The notes below the pieces were generated by a model. That model was not told the origin of the DNA, searched no databases, and saw nothing but the letters and a program-made list of their open reading frames with translations. From Aromatoleum buckelii (GTDB lineage: Bacteria; Pseudomonadota; Gammaproteobacteria; Burkholderiales; Rhodocyclaceae): DNA of 64,000 nt. The stretch is taken from positions 806,001-870,000 of the forward strand of contig NZ_WTVH02000010.1 of NCBI RefSeq assembly GCF_012910785.2, read 5' to 3'. How positions within the stretch are numbered: the stretch's first letter is position 1; the number at the start of each line of letters is the position of its first letter. Position numbers and translations under genes: made by a program. Positions 43,968 through 53,309 of this stretch are shown here, in pieces.

Positions 43968-45251
43968 ATGTCCAAACACGACGAGGCTGCCTCGCGCAGC
44001 CTGCTGATCCATGCCGCCCGCGTTCTCGGGACGGTGCTCACTTTCGAACACCCGGCTGACGTGGTGCTGTCGCGCTACTTCCGCGAGAACCGCGAAATCG
44101 GGCACCGCGACCGCGGCTTCATCGCCGAAGCGGTGTATGGCATCGTGCGCCGCCTGCGTTGGCTGCGCCGGCTGGTAGGCGAGGATGTGCGGCCGCGCAC
44201 GCTGCTGCTCGCGTGGCTCGCGCGCGGCGAAGGCTGGCCGATGCGCCATTTCGAAGGGCTTGCATCGGCGACCGAGCGCGACTGGATCTCCGGCATCAAG
44301 GCACGCGAACTCGACGAAGGCTCGTTCGCCGAGCGCGCCGACCTGCCCGACTGGCTCGCCGAGCGGCTGCTCGCCACGCACGGCGAAGCGGAGGTGCTCG
44401 AACTCGCGCACAGCCTGAACCGCCCGGCGCCGCTCGACCTGCGCGTCAACGTGCTGAAGGCCGATCGCGGCGAAGTGCTCGAAAAGCTGAAGTTCGCCGG
44501 CATCGAGGCGAAGCCGTGTCCGTTGTCGCCGCACGGCATCCGCCTCGGCGCCAAGCCCGCGCTGCAGAAGCATCCGCTGTTTCTCGAAGGCGCGTTCGAA
44601 GTGCAGGACGAAGGCAGCCAGCTGCTCGGCTTCCTCGTGCAGCCCAAGCGTGGCGAGCTGGTCGTCGATTTCTGCGCCGGCGCCGGCGGCAAGACGCTGC
44701 AGCTCGGGGCGCTGATGCGCTCGACCGGCCGGCTGTACGCGTTCGACGTGTCGGAGAAGCGGCTCGCGAAGCTCAAGCCGCGCGTCGCGCGCGCCGGCCT
44801 GTCGAACGTGCATCCGGTGCTGATCGCGCACGAGCGCGACGCGAAGGTCAAGCGCCTCGCCGGCAAGGCCGACCGGGTGTTCGTCGATGCGCCGTGCAGC
44901 GGCCTCGGCACCTTGCGCCGCAACCCGGACCTGAAATGGCGTCAGACGCCGGAATCGGTCGCGGAAATGATCGCGAAGCAGGGCGCGATCCTGGAATCGG
45001 CGGCGCGCCTCGTAAAGCCGGCAGGGCGGCTCGTCTATGCGACCTGCAGCCTGCTCGTCGAGGAAAACGATGCCGTCGTCGACGCATTCCTCGCGGCGCA
45101 CCCGGAGTTCCGCGAGGTCGACGCGACCGAGGTGCTGAAGAAGCAGGGCATCGCGCTCGACACCGGGGCACGCCTGCGCCTGTCGCCGCGCAAGCACGAT
45201 ACCGACGGCTTCTTCGCCGCGGTGCTGGAGCGGGCGCCGGCCGATGCGTGA
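43968..45251 (+). CDS. rsmB: RsmB/NOP2-type rRNA (cytosine-C5)-methyltransferase
   Basis: 427 residues: an N-terminal NusB-like RNA-binding region (about 1-150), then a SAM methyltransferase domain with VVDFCAGAGGKTLQLGALM, the proton-relay DAPCSGLGTLRRNPDLKW and the nucleophile Cys in VYATCSLLVEEND. RsmB methylates C967 of 16S rRNA; the family is certain but the target base is inferred from the usual role. It overlaps the next gene by eight bases. Confidence 0.85.
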   Translation: MSKHDEAASRSLLIHAARVLGTVLTFEHPADVVLSRYFRENREIGHRDRGFIAEAVYGIVRRLRWLRRLVGEDVRPRTLLLAWLARGEGWPMRHFEGLASATERDWISGIKARELDEGSFAERADLPDWLAERLLATHGEAEVLELAHSLNRPAPLDLRVNVLKADRGEVLEKLKFAGIEAKPCPLSPHGIRLGAKPALQKHPLFLEGAFEVQDEGSQLLGFLVQPKRGELVVDFCAGAGGKTLQLGALMRSTGRLYAFDVSEKRLAKLKPRVARAGLSNVHPVLIAHERDAKVKRLAGKADRVFVDAPCSGLGTLRRNPDLKWRQTPESVAEMIAKQGAILESAARLVKPAGRLVYATCSLLVEENDAVVDAFLAAHPEFREVDATEVLKKQGIALDTGARLRLSPRKHDTDGFFAAVLERAPADA

Positions 45252-45819
45252 CCCTCTGTGCCGTGTGTTGCTGGTGCTCGTCGCGCTCGCGGCACCGGCG
45301 CTCGCGTTCGCGTCCGGCGGGCGCACGCTACCGGCGCGCGGTTCGATCGAAGTCGTGTTCTCGCCTGAGGACGGCGGCGAGGAGGCGCTGCTGCGCGTCA
45401 TCGGCGCGGCGCGCGAAACGCTGCATATGCAGGCATACGTATTCACCAGTCGTCCGATCGCCGATGCGCTCGTTAAGGCTCACCGGCGCGGCGTGCATGT
45501 CCAGGTGCTCGCCGATGCCCAGATGAACCGGCGCGGCAAAGGCAATGCGCTGCCGAGCCTCCTCGAGGCCGGCGTGCCGGTCGCGCTGGAGACGCGTTAC
45601 GCCGCGGCCCACAACAAGGTGCTGATCGCCGACGGGGGCGGACCGTCGTGCGTGGTCGCGACCGGTTCGTACAATTTCACATGGTCGGCGAACAAGCGCA
45701 ATGCCGAAAACTTGCTCGTGCTGCGTGACAACTGTCCGCTCGCCGCTGCCTATCTCGACAACTGGCGTCGCCATCGCGAGGACGCGACGCCGGTCACCCG
45801 TCTGCCCTGGAAGCCCTGA
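45244..45819 (+). CDS. Secreted phospholipase D-family endonuclease (Nuc-like)
   Basis: 191 residues with a signal peptide (to about residue 23). A single HKD motif, AAAHNKVLIADGG followed by TGSYNFTWSANKRNAENLL, is that of the small dimeric Nuc nucleases, which need two chains for one active site. It should cut nucleic acids in the periplasm. Overlaps rsmB at its start and is 2 bases before the channel gene. Confidence 0.85.
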   Translation: MRDPLCRVLLVLVALAAPALAFASGGRTLPARGSIEVVFSPEDGGEEALLRVIGAARETLHMQAYVFTSRPIADALVKAHRRGVHVQVLADAQMNRRGKGNALPSLLEAGVPVALETRYAAAHNKVLIADGGGPSCVVATGSYNFTWSANKRNAENLLVLRDNCPLAAAYLDNWRRHREDATPVTRLPWKP

Positions 45820-45821
45820 AC

Positions 45822-47234
45822 GTGCGTGATGACTCGCAGTTTGCACTGCTGCTGACCGAAACCTGGCGTGATCTGCAAAGCCCTGCCGTGCTGTGGCAGC
45901 TTGCGGCGCTCGCCGGCTGCCTGCTGCTCGCATGGCTGTTCGCGCGCTCGACGCTGCTGCGGGTCGCGGCCAACAACCACGCCGACACCCCGGCTTACCG
46001 ATTCGGGCGCAGCGGATTGCGCCGCGTGCTGTTTCCGCTTGCGGCGCTGGTGCTGGTCATCGGCGCGCGTGCCGTGCTGGACGAGTTTCACAACGTGAGC
46101 CTGCTCAATGTCGCGGTGCCGTTGCTGATCTCGCTCGCGCTGATCCGCCTCGTCATGTTCGCGGTGCGGCAGGCCGTCGGCCGATCGAGCTGGATCGCGA
46201 GTTTCGAGCGGATCTTCGCCGCCGTCGCGTGGTCGGTCGTCGCGCTGCACATCGTCGGCTGGCTGCCGCAGGTCATTGGCGGGCTGGACTCCGTTTCGTT
46301 CACGCTCGGCAGCCAGCGGCTTTCGCTGTGGACCCTGCTGCAGGGCATCGCGATGGTGCTGTTGACGCTGCTCGTTGCGCTCTGGGCAGCCGGGCTGCTG
46401 GAGCGTCGCTTGGCGACCACGGCGGGCCTCGACGAGAACGTGCGCATTGTGATGCTGCGCGTCGCGAAGGCGGCGCTGGTGCTGGTGGCAGTGCTCGTCG
46501 CGCTGCCGATGGTCGGCATCGACCTGACGACGCTGTCGGTGTTCGGCGGCGCGCTCGGTGTCGGTCTCGGCTTCGGCCTGCAGAAGATCGCTGCGAACTA
46601 TGTTTCCGGCTTCATCATCCTGCTCGACCGCTCGCTGCGAATCGGCAACATGATCAGCGTCGGCGCCGAGCGCGGCATCGTCACGCAGATCAACACCCGA
46701 TACACCGTCATCCGTGCGCCCAGCGGCGTCGAATCGCTGGTGCCGAACGAGGTGCTGGTCGGTTCGGTGGTGCAGAACGAAACGTACACCGACACCCGGG
46801 TGGCGGTGCCGCTGAACTTTCAGGTGAGTTACGGTTCTGACGTCGAGCGTGCAATGGCAATCCTCGTGGAGATTGCCCAGGCTCAGCCCCGAGTGCTCGA
46901 CCAACCGGCTCCGAACGCCTTTCTGGTGGGATTTGCCGACAGCGGAATCAATTTGCGCTTGGGACTGTGGATTGCTGACCCCCAGGAAGGCACGCTCGGC
47001 GTGAGTTCGGACATCAACCTCACGGTGTGGCAGCGCTTCCGCGCGGAAGGAATCGAGTTTCCGTTCCCGCAACGCGAAGTGCGGCTGCTGTCGCCGCTGC
47101 CTTCGGTCGTTTTTTCGGAAACGGGCAAGATTTCGGGTGCAAACCATGCGATCGACGACGCGACTCGCGGGGACAAGGCGGCAAGATCGCGCGCAGCACT
47201 CCTCCGCGATGATTCGGAGGACATCGACATCTAA
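45822..47234 (+). CDS. Mechanosensitive ion channel, MscS family, large form
   Basis: 470 residues starting with GTG at 45822. Several N-terminal spans, then the pore helix and the beta domain: LTTLSVFGGALGVGLGFGLQKIAANYVSGFIILLDRSLRIGNMI is the MscS signature, and the C-terminal alpha/beta domain contains LRLGLWIADP. It opens under membrane tension to release solutes in osmotic downshock. The neighbouring nuclease and desaturase are on the same strand. Confidence 0.9.
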   Translation: MRDDSQFALLLTETWRDLQSPAVLWQLAALAGCLLLAWLFARSTLLRVAANNHADTPAYRFGRSGLRRVLFPLAALVLVIGARAVLDEFHNVSLLNVAVPLLISLALIRLVMFAVRQAVGRSSWIASFERIFAAVAWSVVALHIVGWLPQVIGGLDSVSFTLGSQRLSLWTLLQGIAMVLLTLLVALWAAGLLERRLATTAGLDENVRIVMLRVAKAALVLVAVLVALPMVGIDLTTLSVFGGALGVGLGFGLQKIAANYVSGFIILLDRSLRIGNMISVGAERGIVTQINTRYTVIRAPSGVESLVPNEVLVGSVVQNETYTDTRVAVPLNFQVSYGSDVERAMAILVEIAQAQPRVLDQPAPNAFLVGFADSGINLRLGLWIADPQEGTLGVSSDINLTVWQRFRAEGIEFPFPQREVRLLSPLPSVVFSETGKISGANHAIDDATRGDKAARSRAALLRDDSEDIDI

Positions 47235-47248
47235 GGAACGGGTTCCAC

Positions 47249-48418
47249 ATGCTTGCAGGACTTATCGATCTTCCGTGGTGGGGTTACATTCTCGTCGCGC
47301 TGGGACTCACTCACGTGACCATTGCCTCGGTGACGATCTTCCTGCACCGGCATCAGGCGCACCGTGCGCTCGAACTTCACCCGATCGCGAGTCATTTCTT
47401 TCGCGCCTGGCTGTGGCTCACGACCGGCATGGTGACGAAGGAATGGGCCGCCGTGCACCGCAAGCACCACGCCAAGTGCGAAACCGCCGACGACCCGCAC
47501 AGCCCGCAAGTGCTGGGGATTCGGAAGGTCCTGTTCCAGGGCGCGGAACTCTATCGTGCCGAAGCGGGCAACAAGGAAACTCTCGCCCGCTACGGCCACG
47601 GCACGCCGGACGACTGGCTCGAACGCCATGTCTACCGGCATTCGATCGTCGGCGTCTCAATCATGCTGATCGCGGACCTCGTGCTGTTCGGCCCGCTCGG
47701 GCTGACGATCTGGGCGGTGCAGATGATGTGGATACCGATCTGGGCAGCCGGCGTCGTTAACGGACTCGGGCATTACGTCGGCTATCGCAACTTCGCTTGC
47801 AGCGATGCGGCGACGAATCTCGTGCCGTGGGGCATCCTCATCGGCGGCGAGGAGCTGCACAACAATCATCACAGTTTCGCGACTTCGGCCAAGCTTTCGG
47901 CGAAGTGGTACGAGTTCGACATCGGCTGGATGTATATCCGCGTGCTCGCGCTGCTCGGCCTCGCGAAAGTGCGGAAGGTCATTCCGTCGCCGAAGTTCGG
48001 CGAGGCCAAGAATGTTCCCGACCTCGACACGCTGCAGGCGATCATCACACACCGCTACGACGTGATGACCCGCTATGTCGCATCGCTCAAGCGCCTCTGC
48101 GGCGACGAGATCGAGCGGCTCGCCGCGACCCACGGCCGGAACTTCAACCCGCGGGCGCTGCGCCGCTGGGTGCTGTCGGGAGAGGACAGAAATCTCGCGC
48201 CGGACGACCGGCGCGCGCTCGAGCTCGCGCTTGTCGACAGCGCAGCATTATCGACGATCGCCTCGATGCGGCGGGATCTCGTCGCGATCTGGGCGCGTTC
48301 GACGGCTTCCCGCGAGCAGTTGCTCACGCAGTTGCACGACTGGATCGCGCGCGCCGAGCAGAGCGGCATCGCGCAATTGCAGGAATTTTCGTTCCGCTTG
48401 CGCCAGTACACCGCCTGA
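47249..48418 (+). CDS. Fatty acid desaturase, acyl-CoA delta-9 type
   Basis: 389-residue membrane di-iron desaturase. The three His boxes are HRHQAH, HRKHH and HNNHH, spaced as in delta-9 acyl-CoA or phospholipid desaturases, with hydrophobic segments between them. A soluble C-terminal part of about 170 residues follows the last box, longer than in the core enzyme. Introduces a cis double bond to adjust membrane fluidity. Confidence 0.88.
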   Translation: MLAGLIDLPWWGYILVALGLTHVTIASVTIFLHRHQAHRALELHPIASHFFRAWLWLTTGMVTKEWAAVHRKHHAKCETADDPHSPQVLGIRKVLFQGAELYRAEAGNKETLARYGHGTPDDWLERHVYRHSIVGVSIMLIADLVLFGPLGLTIWAVQMMWIPIWAAGVVNGLGHYVGYRNFACSDAATNLVPWGILIGGEELHNNHHSFATSAKLSAKWYEFDIGWMYIRVLALLGLAKVRKVIPSPKFGEAKNVPDLDTLQAIITHRYDVMTRYVASLKRLCGDEIERLAATHGRNFNPRALRRWVLSGEDRNLAPDDRRALELALVDSAALSTIASMRRDLVAIWARSTASREQLLTQLHDWIARAEQSGIAQLQEFSFRLRQYTA

Positions 48419-48471
48419 TTTCCGATGCCCGGCACACCGGCCGATCGGGCATCGCGGGAACCGGAAAGGGC

Positions 48472-48921
48472 TCACTCGCCAGGGCGCAGCGCGTCGGCCC
48501 AGCAGTTGGGGGTTTCATAAAGGCGGACGCGTTCGAGTCGCAGGTGATTGCCGTAGAGGTCGCGATAGCACGAGTCGAGGATGCGGAACGCTTCGCTGGC
48601 GAGGTTTTCAGCGGTCGGCACGGTGTCGAGCACGACCGTTTTGTGGGCCGGCATCGTCGCGAGGAAATCGACGACGGCGCTGTCGCCGCGGTATACGAGG
48701 AATGCGTGATCCCAGCGGTCGACGACGTGCGTCTTGGCGATCAGCTTGACGTCGCCGAAATCCATCACCATGCCGTTGACGGCTTCGCCTGCGGCATTAA
48801 TGATATCGCCCGACAGCGTGATCTCGATCGCGTAGCGATGGCCGTGCAGGTGGCGGCACTGGCTGGCGTGATCGGGAATCCGGTGGCCGGCATCGAATTC
48901 CAGTCGGCGAGTGATGCGCAT
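48472..48921 (-). CDS. queD: 6-carboxy-5,6,7,8-tetrahydropterin synthase QueD
   Basis: Converts 7,8-dihydroneopterin triphosphate to CPH4 in queuosine/preQ0 synthesis. 149 residues; zinc ligands in CRHLHGHRY plus the N-terminal His of FDAGHRI, and the catalytic VVDRWDHAFLVY and C-terminal LYETPNCWA. The start at 48921 gives MRITRRLEFDAGH. Divergent from the radical SAM gene. Confidence 0.92.
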   Translation of the reverse strand: MRITRRLEFDAGHRIPDHASQCRHLHGHRYAIEITLSGDIINAAGEAVNGMVMDFGDVKLIAKTHVVDRWDHAFLVYRGDSAVVDFLATMPAHKTVVLDTVPTAENLASEAFRILDSCYRDLYGNHLRLERVRLYETPNCWADALRPGE

Positions 48922-49017
48922 GATTGATCCCGGGGAAAACAGGCCCGAATTATAGCCGCTTCCCGACGCTCTTCCCGGCGCGCCCTTTGGCACCTTTTCA
49001 TTCACCGGCTTCGACCC

Positions 49018-49872
49018 ATGACGGCACGCGACCAGACCCTTTCCATACGCAACCATGACCGCGACCTGGCCGGGCTGACCTATGTTTACCCGGTGCTGTC
49101 GCGGCGCGCTGGCGGGGTTTCCGTCGGCATCAACCTCAATCCGAACAGCGCCTGCAACTGGCATTGCGCGTATTGCCAAGTGCCCGGTCTCGTGCGGGGG
49201 CGGGCGCCCGAGATCGACCTGTCGCTGCTCGAAGCCGAACTGTCGGGTTTCCTCCATGCGCTGGTCGAAGGCGATTACCTCGAGCGCCATGTCCCGGAAG
49301 GCCTGCGCGTCGTGCGCGACATCGCGTTCTCCGGCAATGGCGAGCCGACCAGCGCGGCCGCATTCCCGGAAGCGGTGTCGCTCGTCGTGCGGTTGCGCGA
49401 CGCCGTCGGTCTCGGTCGAGAGGGGCCGCTGCGCCTGATCACGAACGGCAGCCTGGTCGGGCAGGCGAGGGTGAGAGAAGGACTAAGGCTTCTTGGCGAG
49501 GCGGGCGGAGAAGTCTGGTTCAAGGTCGATGCGGGAACGCAGGCGTCGATCGAGCGCATCAACGGCGTGTCGCTCGACCCCGACGTCGTGGCGCGCAACC
49601 TGGCGGTCAGCGCCGGCTTGTGCACGACGTGGGTCCAGACCTGCATGTTCCGCTGGGATGGCGCTTCACCGTCGGGTGACGATATCGATGCTTATATCGA
49701 GTTGCTTATGCGCGCCGGGCCGGAACGTCTTGCCGGCGTGCTGCTATATGGAATCGCGCGGCCGTCGATGCAGCCCGAGGCCGTGCATCTGGCGCCGCTC
49801 GATGAGGCCGAGCTCGAGGCGATCGCGGCGAAGGTGCGAAAAAAAGGGCTGATGGTTCGCATCAGCCCCTGA
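49018..49872 (+). CDS. Radical SAM protein of unknown substrate
   Basis: 284 residues. The [4Fe-4S]-SAM motif CxxxCxxC is CNWHCAYC near residues 43-50; the GGE-like SAM motif is FSGNGEPTSAAAFPEA. This pattern and the KVDAGTQASIERIN stretch resemble the MoaA/wyosine-type radical SAM family. It is divergent from queD with 96 bases between, so a link to queuosine or another tRNA modification is possible, but it is too long and differently worded to be called QueE. Confidence 0.75.
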   Translation: MTARDQTLSIRNHDRDLAGLTYVYPVLSRRAGGVSVGINLNPNSACNWHCAYCQVPGLVRGRAPEIDLSLLEAELSGFLHALVEGDYLERHVPEGLRVVRDIAFSGNGEPTSAAAFPEAVSLVVRLRDAVGLGREGPLRLITNGSLVGQARVREGLRLLGEAGGEVWFKVDAGTQASIERINGVSLDPDVVARNLAVSAGLCTTWVQTCMFRWDGASPSGDDIDAYIELLMRAGPERLAGVLLYGIARPSMQPEAVHLAPLDEAELEAIAAKVRKKGLMVRISP

Positions 49873-49895
49873 TCCGGCGGGAAGTGACGATCGGG

Positions 49896-50198
49896 TCAGC
49901 GCGTCGTGCGTTCCTTGCGCTTGGCACGCGCTTCCTTCTTTAGCGACTTGTACAGCTCGGGGTTCGACGTCTTCAGGAATTCCGCGACTTCCACGTCTTC
50001 CTTCTTGACCTTGTTGATGTCGATCTGCTCGATATGCACGAGGCGCAGCAGGGCCTGCACGGGGCGCGGAATGTTGCGTCCGCTCTCGTAGCGCGAGCCG
50101 CCGCTCTGCGTGACCCCGATTTTCGACCAGAACTGCGATTGGTTCAGACCCAGCTTGCGCCGAATCTCGCGAACGTCGATGGTGTCGGTGTTTTTCAT
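49896..50198 (-). CDS. XRE-family helix-turn-helix regulator
   Basis: 100 residues. The HTH is VREIRRKLGLNQSQFWSKIGVTQSGGSRYESGRNIPRPVQALLRLVHI, with the typical xRYESGRN turn. A charged C-terminal tail (KSLKKEARAKRKERTTR) follows. The start at 50198 has a GAGGATGTGAGC leader. A palindrome at 50260-50279 lies about 62 bases upstream and could be its operator. No toxin-like partner is next to it, so it is not an obvious antitoxin. Confidence 0.78.
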   Translation of the reverse strand: MKNTDTIDVREIRRKLGLNQSQFWSKIGVTQSGGSRYESGRNIPRPVQALLRLVHIEQIDINKVKKEDVEVAEFLKTSNPELYKSLKKEARAKRKERTTR

Positions 50199-50259
50199 GC
50201 TCACATCCTCTGTAGGGTATCCAGCCCGCTTATAAGACAAGGCGGTACGTAGCCGAGTT

Positions 50260-50279
50260 CCTACGACTTAAGTTGTAGG
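50260..50279. promoter_or_regulatory. 20-bp palindrome upstream of the XRE gene
   Basis: CCTACGACTTAAGTTGTAGG is a palindrome with one mismatched base pair. A related half-unit TGTAGGGTA-CC occurs twice, near 50211 and 50275. The place between the divergent XRE and lysC genes suggests an operator for the XRE protein; unproven. Confidence 0.45.
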
Positions 50280-50453
50280 GTAGCCGAAGTATAGATCACT
50301 ATTCTTTCCACATACAATGAAAAAAACCGGCGCATCCGAACCTAGTCAAAATCAATAAATCGTGCGATCGGGAGGTGGCACGACGCCGGCCTGCAAATTT
50401 TCGCCGCATTCGATAGAATTCCTCCCTTTATCCACAGGCACTTGGATACGACG

Positions 50454-51677
50454 ATGGCACTGATAGTTCAGAAATACGGCGGCACTTCCGTGGGTAACCC
50501 GGAGCGCATCAAGAACGTCGCCCGCAAAGTGGCGAAATTCCAGGCGCAGGGGCACAAGGTCGTGGTGGTGGTGTCGGCGATGAGCGGCGAGACGAACCGT
50601 CTGATCGCGCTGACCAAGGAGGTCGCGACGCACCCCGATGCCCGCGAACTCGACGTCGTCGTATCGACCGGCGAGCAGGTCACGATCGGCCTGCTGTGCA
50701 TGGCCCTGCACGACATCGGCGTCAAGGCGAAGAGCTATACCGGCGGCCAGGTCCGCATCCTCACCGACAGCGCCCACACCAAGGCACGGATCCTCAATAT
50801 CGACGAAGCTCCGATCAAGAAGGACCTGGACGAAGGCAATATCGTCGTCGTTGCGGGTTTCCAGGGCGTGGACGAGCACGGCAACATCACGACGCTCGGC
50901 CGCGGCGGTTCGGATACCACCGGCGTGGCGCTCGCTGCCGCGCTGAAGGCCGACGAGTGCCAGATCTACACCGACGTCGATGGCGTCTATACGACCGACC
51001 CGCGCGTCGTCCCGGAAGCCCGCAAGCTCGACACGATCACCTTCGAGGAAATGCTCGAACTCGCGAGCCTCGGCTCGAAGGTCCTGCAGATCCGCTCGGT
51101 CGAATTCGCCGGCAAGTACAAGGTCAAGTTGCGCGTCCTGTCGAGCTTCCAGGAGGAAGGCGAGGGCACGCTCATCACAGTTGAGGAAGATCAGAACATG
51201 GAACAACCCGTCATCTCCGGCATCGCCTTCACGCGCGACGAGGCCAAGCTCACGGTGCTCGGTGTGCCCGACAAGCCCGGCATCGCGTACCAGATCCTCG
51301 GTCCGGTCGCCGACGCCAACATCGACGTCGACATGATCATCCAGAACATCGGCCATGACGGCACGACGGACTTCTCGTTCACGATCCCGCGCGGCGAGCT
51401 CGACAAGACAGTCAAGGTGCTCGAAACCGTCAGGGCCCACATCGGCGCCCGCGCGATCGAGGCCGACAAGACGATGGCCAAGGTGTCGGTCGTCGGCGTC
51501 GGCATGCGCTCGCATCCGGGCGTCGCATCGAAAATGTTCCGTACGCTCGCCGAAGAGGGCATCAACATCCAGATGATCTCGACGTCCGAGATCAAGATCT
51601 CGGTGGTCATCGAGGAGAAGTACCTCGAACTCGCCGTGCGCGTGCTGCACAAGGCTTTCGGTCTCGAATCCGCCTGA
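50454..51677 (+). CDS. lysC: Aspartate kinase
   Basis: First enzyme of the aspartate pathway (lysine, threonine, methionine, diaminopimelate). 407 residues with the kinase start [15 protein letters not shown], the aspartate/ATP region [14 protein letters not shown] and two C-terminal ACT domains (about 265-407) for feedback by lysine and threonine. In this form an internal start often makes a separate beta subunit in other bacteria; an ATG at 51198 (MEQPVISG) is a candidate. Confidence 0.96.
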   Translation: MALIVQKYGGTSVGNPERIKNVARKVAKFQAQGHKVVVVVSAMSGETNRLIALTKEVATHPDARELDVVVSTGEQVTIGLLCMALHDIGVKAKSYTGGQVRILTDSAHTKARILNIDEAPIKKDLDEGNIVVVAGFQGVDEHGNITTLGRGGSDTTGVALAAALKADECQIYTDVDGVYTTDPRVVPEARKLDTITFEEMLELASLGSKVLQIRSVEFAGKYKVKLRVLSSFQEEGEGTLITVEEDQNMEQPVISGIAFTRDEAKLTVLGVPDKPGIAYQILGPVADANIDVDMIIQNIGHDGTTDFSFTIPRGELDKTVKVLETVRAHIGARAIEADKTMAKVSVVGVGMRSHPGVASKMFRTLAEEGINIQMISTSEIKISVVIEEKYLELAVRVLHKAFGLESA

Positions 51678-51737
51678 ATTGCTGCCGAAGTTTGACCGGT
51701 GGCCGCAGAATCGTTATGATCACGGCCTCTAAAGGTT

Positions 51738-51831
51738 GGAGAGTTGGCCGAGAGGTCGAAGGCACTCCCCTGCTAAGGGAGCATGCGGGCTAAAACTCGC
51801 ATCGAGGGTTCGAATCCCTCACTCTCCGCCA
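51738..51831 (+). tRNA. tRNA-Ser (anticodon GCU), attachment site of the integrated element
   Basis: Acceptor GGAGAGT (51738-51744) pairs with ACTCTCC (51821-51827), discriminator G, encoded CCA at 51829-51831. Anticodon stem CTCCC/GGGAG with loop CTGCTAA gives GCT. Long variable arm as in serine tRNAs. Its last 17 bases are the left copy of the attachment repeat, so the integration rebuilt an intact gene. Confidence 0.97.
51815..51831 (+). repeat. attL: 17-bp direct repeat at the tRNA 3' end
   Basis: TCCCTCACTCTCCGCCA, identical to 61831-61847. The copy is the end of tRNA-Ser(GCU), the classic target for tyrosine integrases. Confidence 0.9.
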
Positions 51832-51844
51832 GTACCACGTTAGG

Positions 51845-51885
51845 GCCACATTTTCTAGTCGAAACAAAGACTTAGAGAATGTGGC
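51845..51885. terminator. Hairpin just inside attL
   Basis: GCCACATTTTCTA (51845-51857) and TAGAGAATGTGGC (51873-51885) form a 13-bp stem with one G-T pair. It may end tRNA transcription now that the native terminator has been moved to the far side of the element. Confidence 0.5.
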
Positions 51886-51895
51886 TCTTCCCTTA

Positions 51896-51920
51896 TATAC
51901 CACATCCTCTTACCACCTCC
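51896..51920. promoter_or_regulatory. Probable integrase arm-type sites, attL side
   Basis: ATACCACATC and TTACCACCT units (about 51897-51918) recur on the attR side at 61747-61769. Direct repeats next to both ends of an integrated element are typical arm-binding sites for the integrase. Confidence 0.45.
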
Positions 51921-52072
51921 CCGGTGGTAGCCCGGTTATGAGTAGTTGTCCGCTTCGTCGGGACCGGGATTCCTGCCTATCGGTCCGCATCATGGATGCT
52001 TCGACGAACCTCCGCGAGGTTGCGGGGGTAGGGCGGGGACATCATTTTCGACCGCCCCTCGCCCACCCTCGC

Positions 52073-53155
52073 CTAAGCGTAATAGGCGGCTGCCGTCTTC
52101 AACTGCTCGGAAAACTGATAGATGTCGTCGAGGCAGCTTACTGGGTGCCGGGTCTCATTCTTCGCCTCATCGAACAGCCCCAGGTACTTCTGGCTGCGGT
52201 TGAAGTGCAGCCGACAGATCGGTTTCCGGTTGTTGTCGTCCGCCAAGACCCCGCAGTAACTCTGTGTGTCGCGCATTACGATTCGCTTCGCGTCTAGTAC
52301 CGAGCGAACAATCGCCTTGACGATGTGGAACCCTTCGAGTTCTTCCAGCGTGGTAGCTACCTTGTCCGCATCGTTAGGCGCGGTCTCCTTGCTGGTTTCT
52401 TCCGGGGTATGCGTCTGAGTCGGTGTGCCCGCCACCGCTCCGGTGCTGATGGCGGACTTGAGCCGCTCGTTCACTTGATCGCTCAGGAACTGAACGGTGG
52501 CCTTCCGGGTGAGGATAGCGAACTGTTCACGCACCTTCTGGGTGATCGCACCTTCGTACACGCGGGCGGCGACGAACCGAATGAAGTCGTCCTCCGGCGA
52601 AGTGAACTGGGAGCCGATGAGCTTTTTGATCTGGCTGACGTACTTCAGCTCCCCCGCAGCACTGAGGATCGACTCGACGTCGAAGGCAGACTTGGTCAGC
52701 TTGAGAAGTTCAGGGACCGAGTGTTCATCGATGTCGAGAAGGTCCAGCTCAAGGAACGGCTTCTCGTCCATCTTGTTGGGCGCGTCAAGATCCGTGAAGA
52801 ACTTGTAAACCTGTCCGTTCGTGAGGATTGAGATTCTCGCGCTCGTGACATGGAAGTACCGGAACAACTGTCCCGCATGACTGATGTTCAGCGGCTCGCC
52901 GATCTTCTTGCACTCGACAAGTATCTGGATCTCGCCGTTCTTCAGGATCGCATAGTCGATCTTCTCGCCCTTCTTCGTGCCCACGTCGCACACGTACTCG
53001 GGAATCACTTCGGTCGGGTCGAAGACGTCGTATCCGAGTACCGAACTGATGAAGGGCATCACGAAGGCGTTCTTGGTGGCCTCCTCTGTTTGGATCGCGC
53101 TGGCTTGCTGGCGGATCTTCTCGGCAAGTCCCTTCAGCTTATCAATAAATTCCAT
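52073..53155 (-). CDS. Stand-alone HsdR N-terminal-type nuclease domain protein
   Basis: 360 residues. The N-terminal half matches the type I restriction endonuclease R-subunit N-terminal nuclease fold: TEEATKNAFVMPFISSVLGYDVFDPTEVIPEYVCDVG, then the PD-(D/E)xK catalytic set D68, E81 and K83 in KIDYAILKNGEIQILVECKK. The helicase/translocase of HsdR is absent, as are hsdM and hsdS genes, so it is not a type I system. The C-terminal half carries a small domain ending QKYLGLFDEAKNETRHPVSCLDDIYQFSEQLKTA. Such proteins occur on prophages and plasmids; role unknown, defence possible. Confidence 0.8.
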   Translation of the reverse strand: MEFIDKLKGLAEKIRQQASAIQTEEATKNAFVMPFISSVLGYDVFDPTEVIPEYVCDVGTKKGEKIDYAILKNGEIQILVECKKIGEPLNISHAGQLFRYFHVTSARISILTNGQVYKFFTDLDAPNKMDEKPFLELDLLDIDEHSVPELLKLTKSAFDVESILSAAGELKYVSQIKKLIGSQFTSPEDDFIRFVAARVYEGAITQKVREQFAILTRKATVQFLSDQVNERLKSAISTGAVAGTPTQTHTPEETSKETAPNDADKVATTLEELEGFHIVKAIVRSVLDAKRIVMRDTQSYCGVLADDNNRKPICRLHFNRSQKYLGLFDEAKNETRHPVSCLDDIYQFSEQLKTAAAYYA

Positions 53156-53309
53156 GGCTCCCTCGTTGGCCGGTCAAACTGGCCTATCGTATTTCCATAC
53201 TTGCAAGGAATGCAACAGGAGGTAACCGGCGCTGATGCGAGCGTAAGCGGAGGATGAACTCGTTCACCTTTCCAGCTGCCGCATGCTCTGAAGCAGCTAT
53301 GCCTGTGCG

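Noticed and set aside
52073-53155. Type I restriction-modification system
   Set aside because: Only an HsdR N-terminal-like nuclease is present; translocase, methylase and specificity genes are absent.
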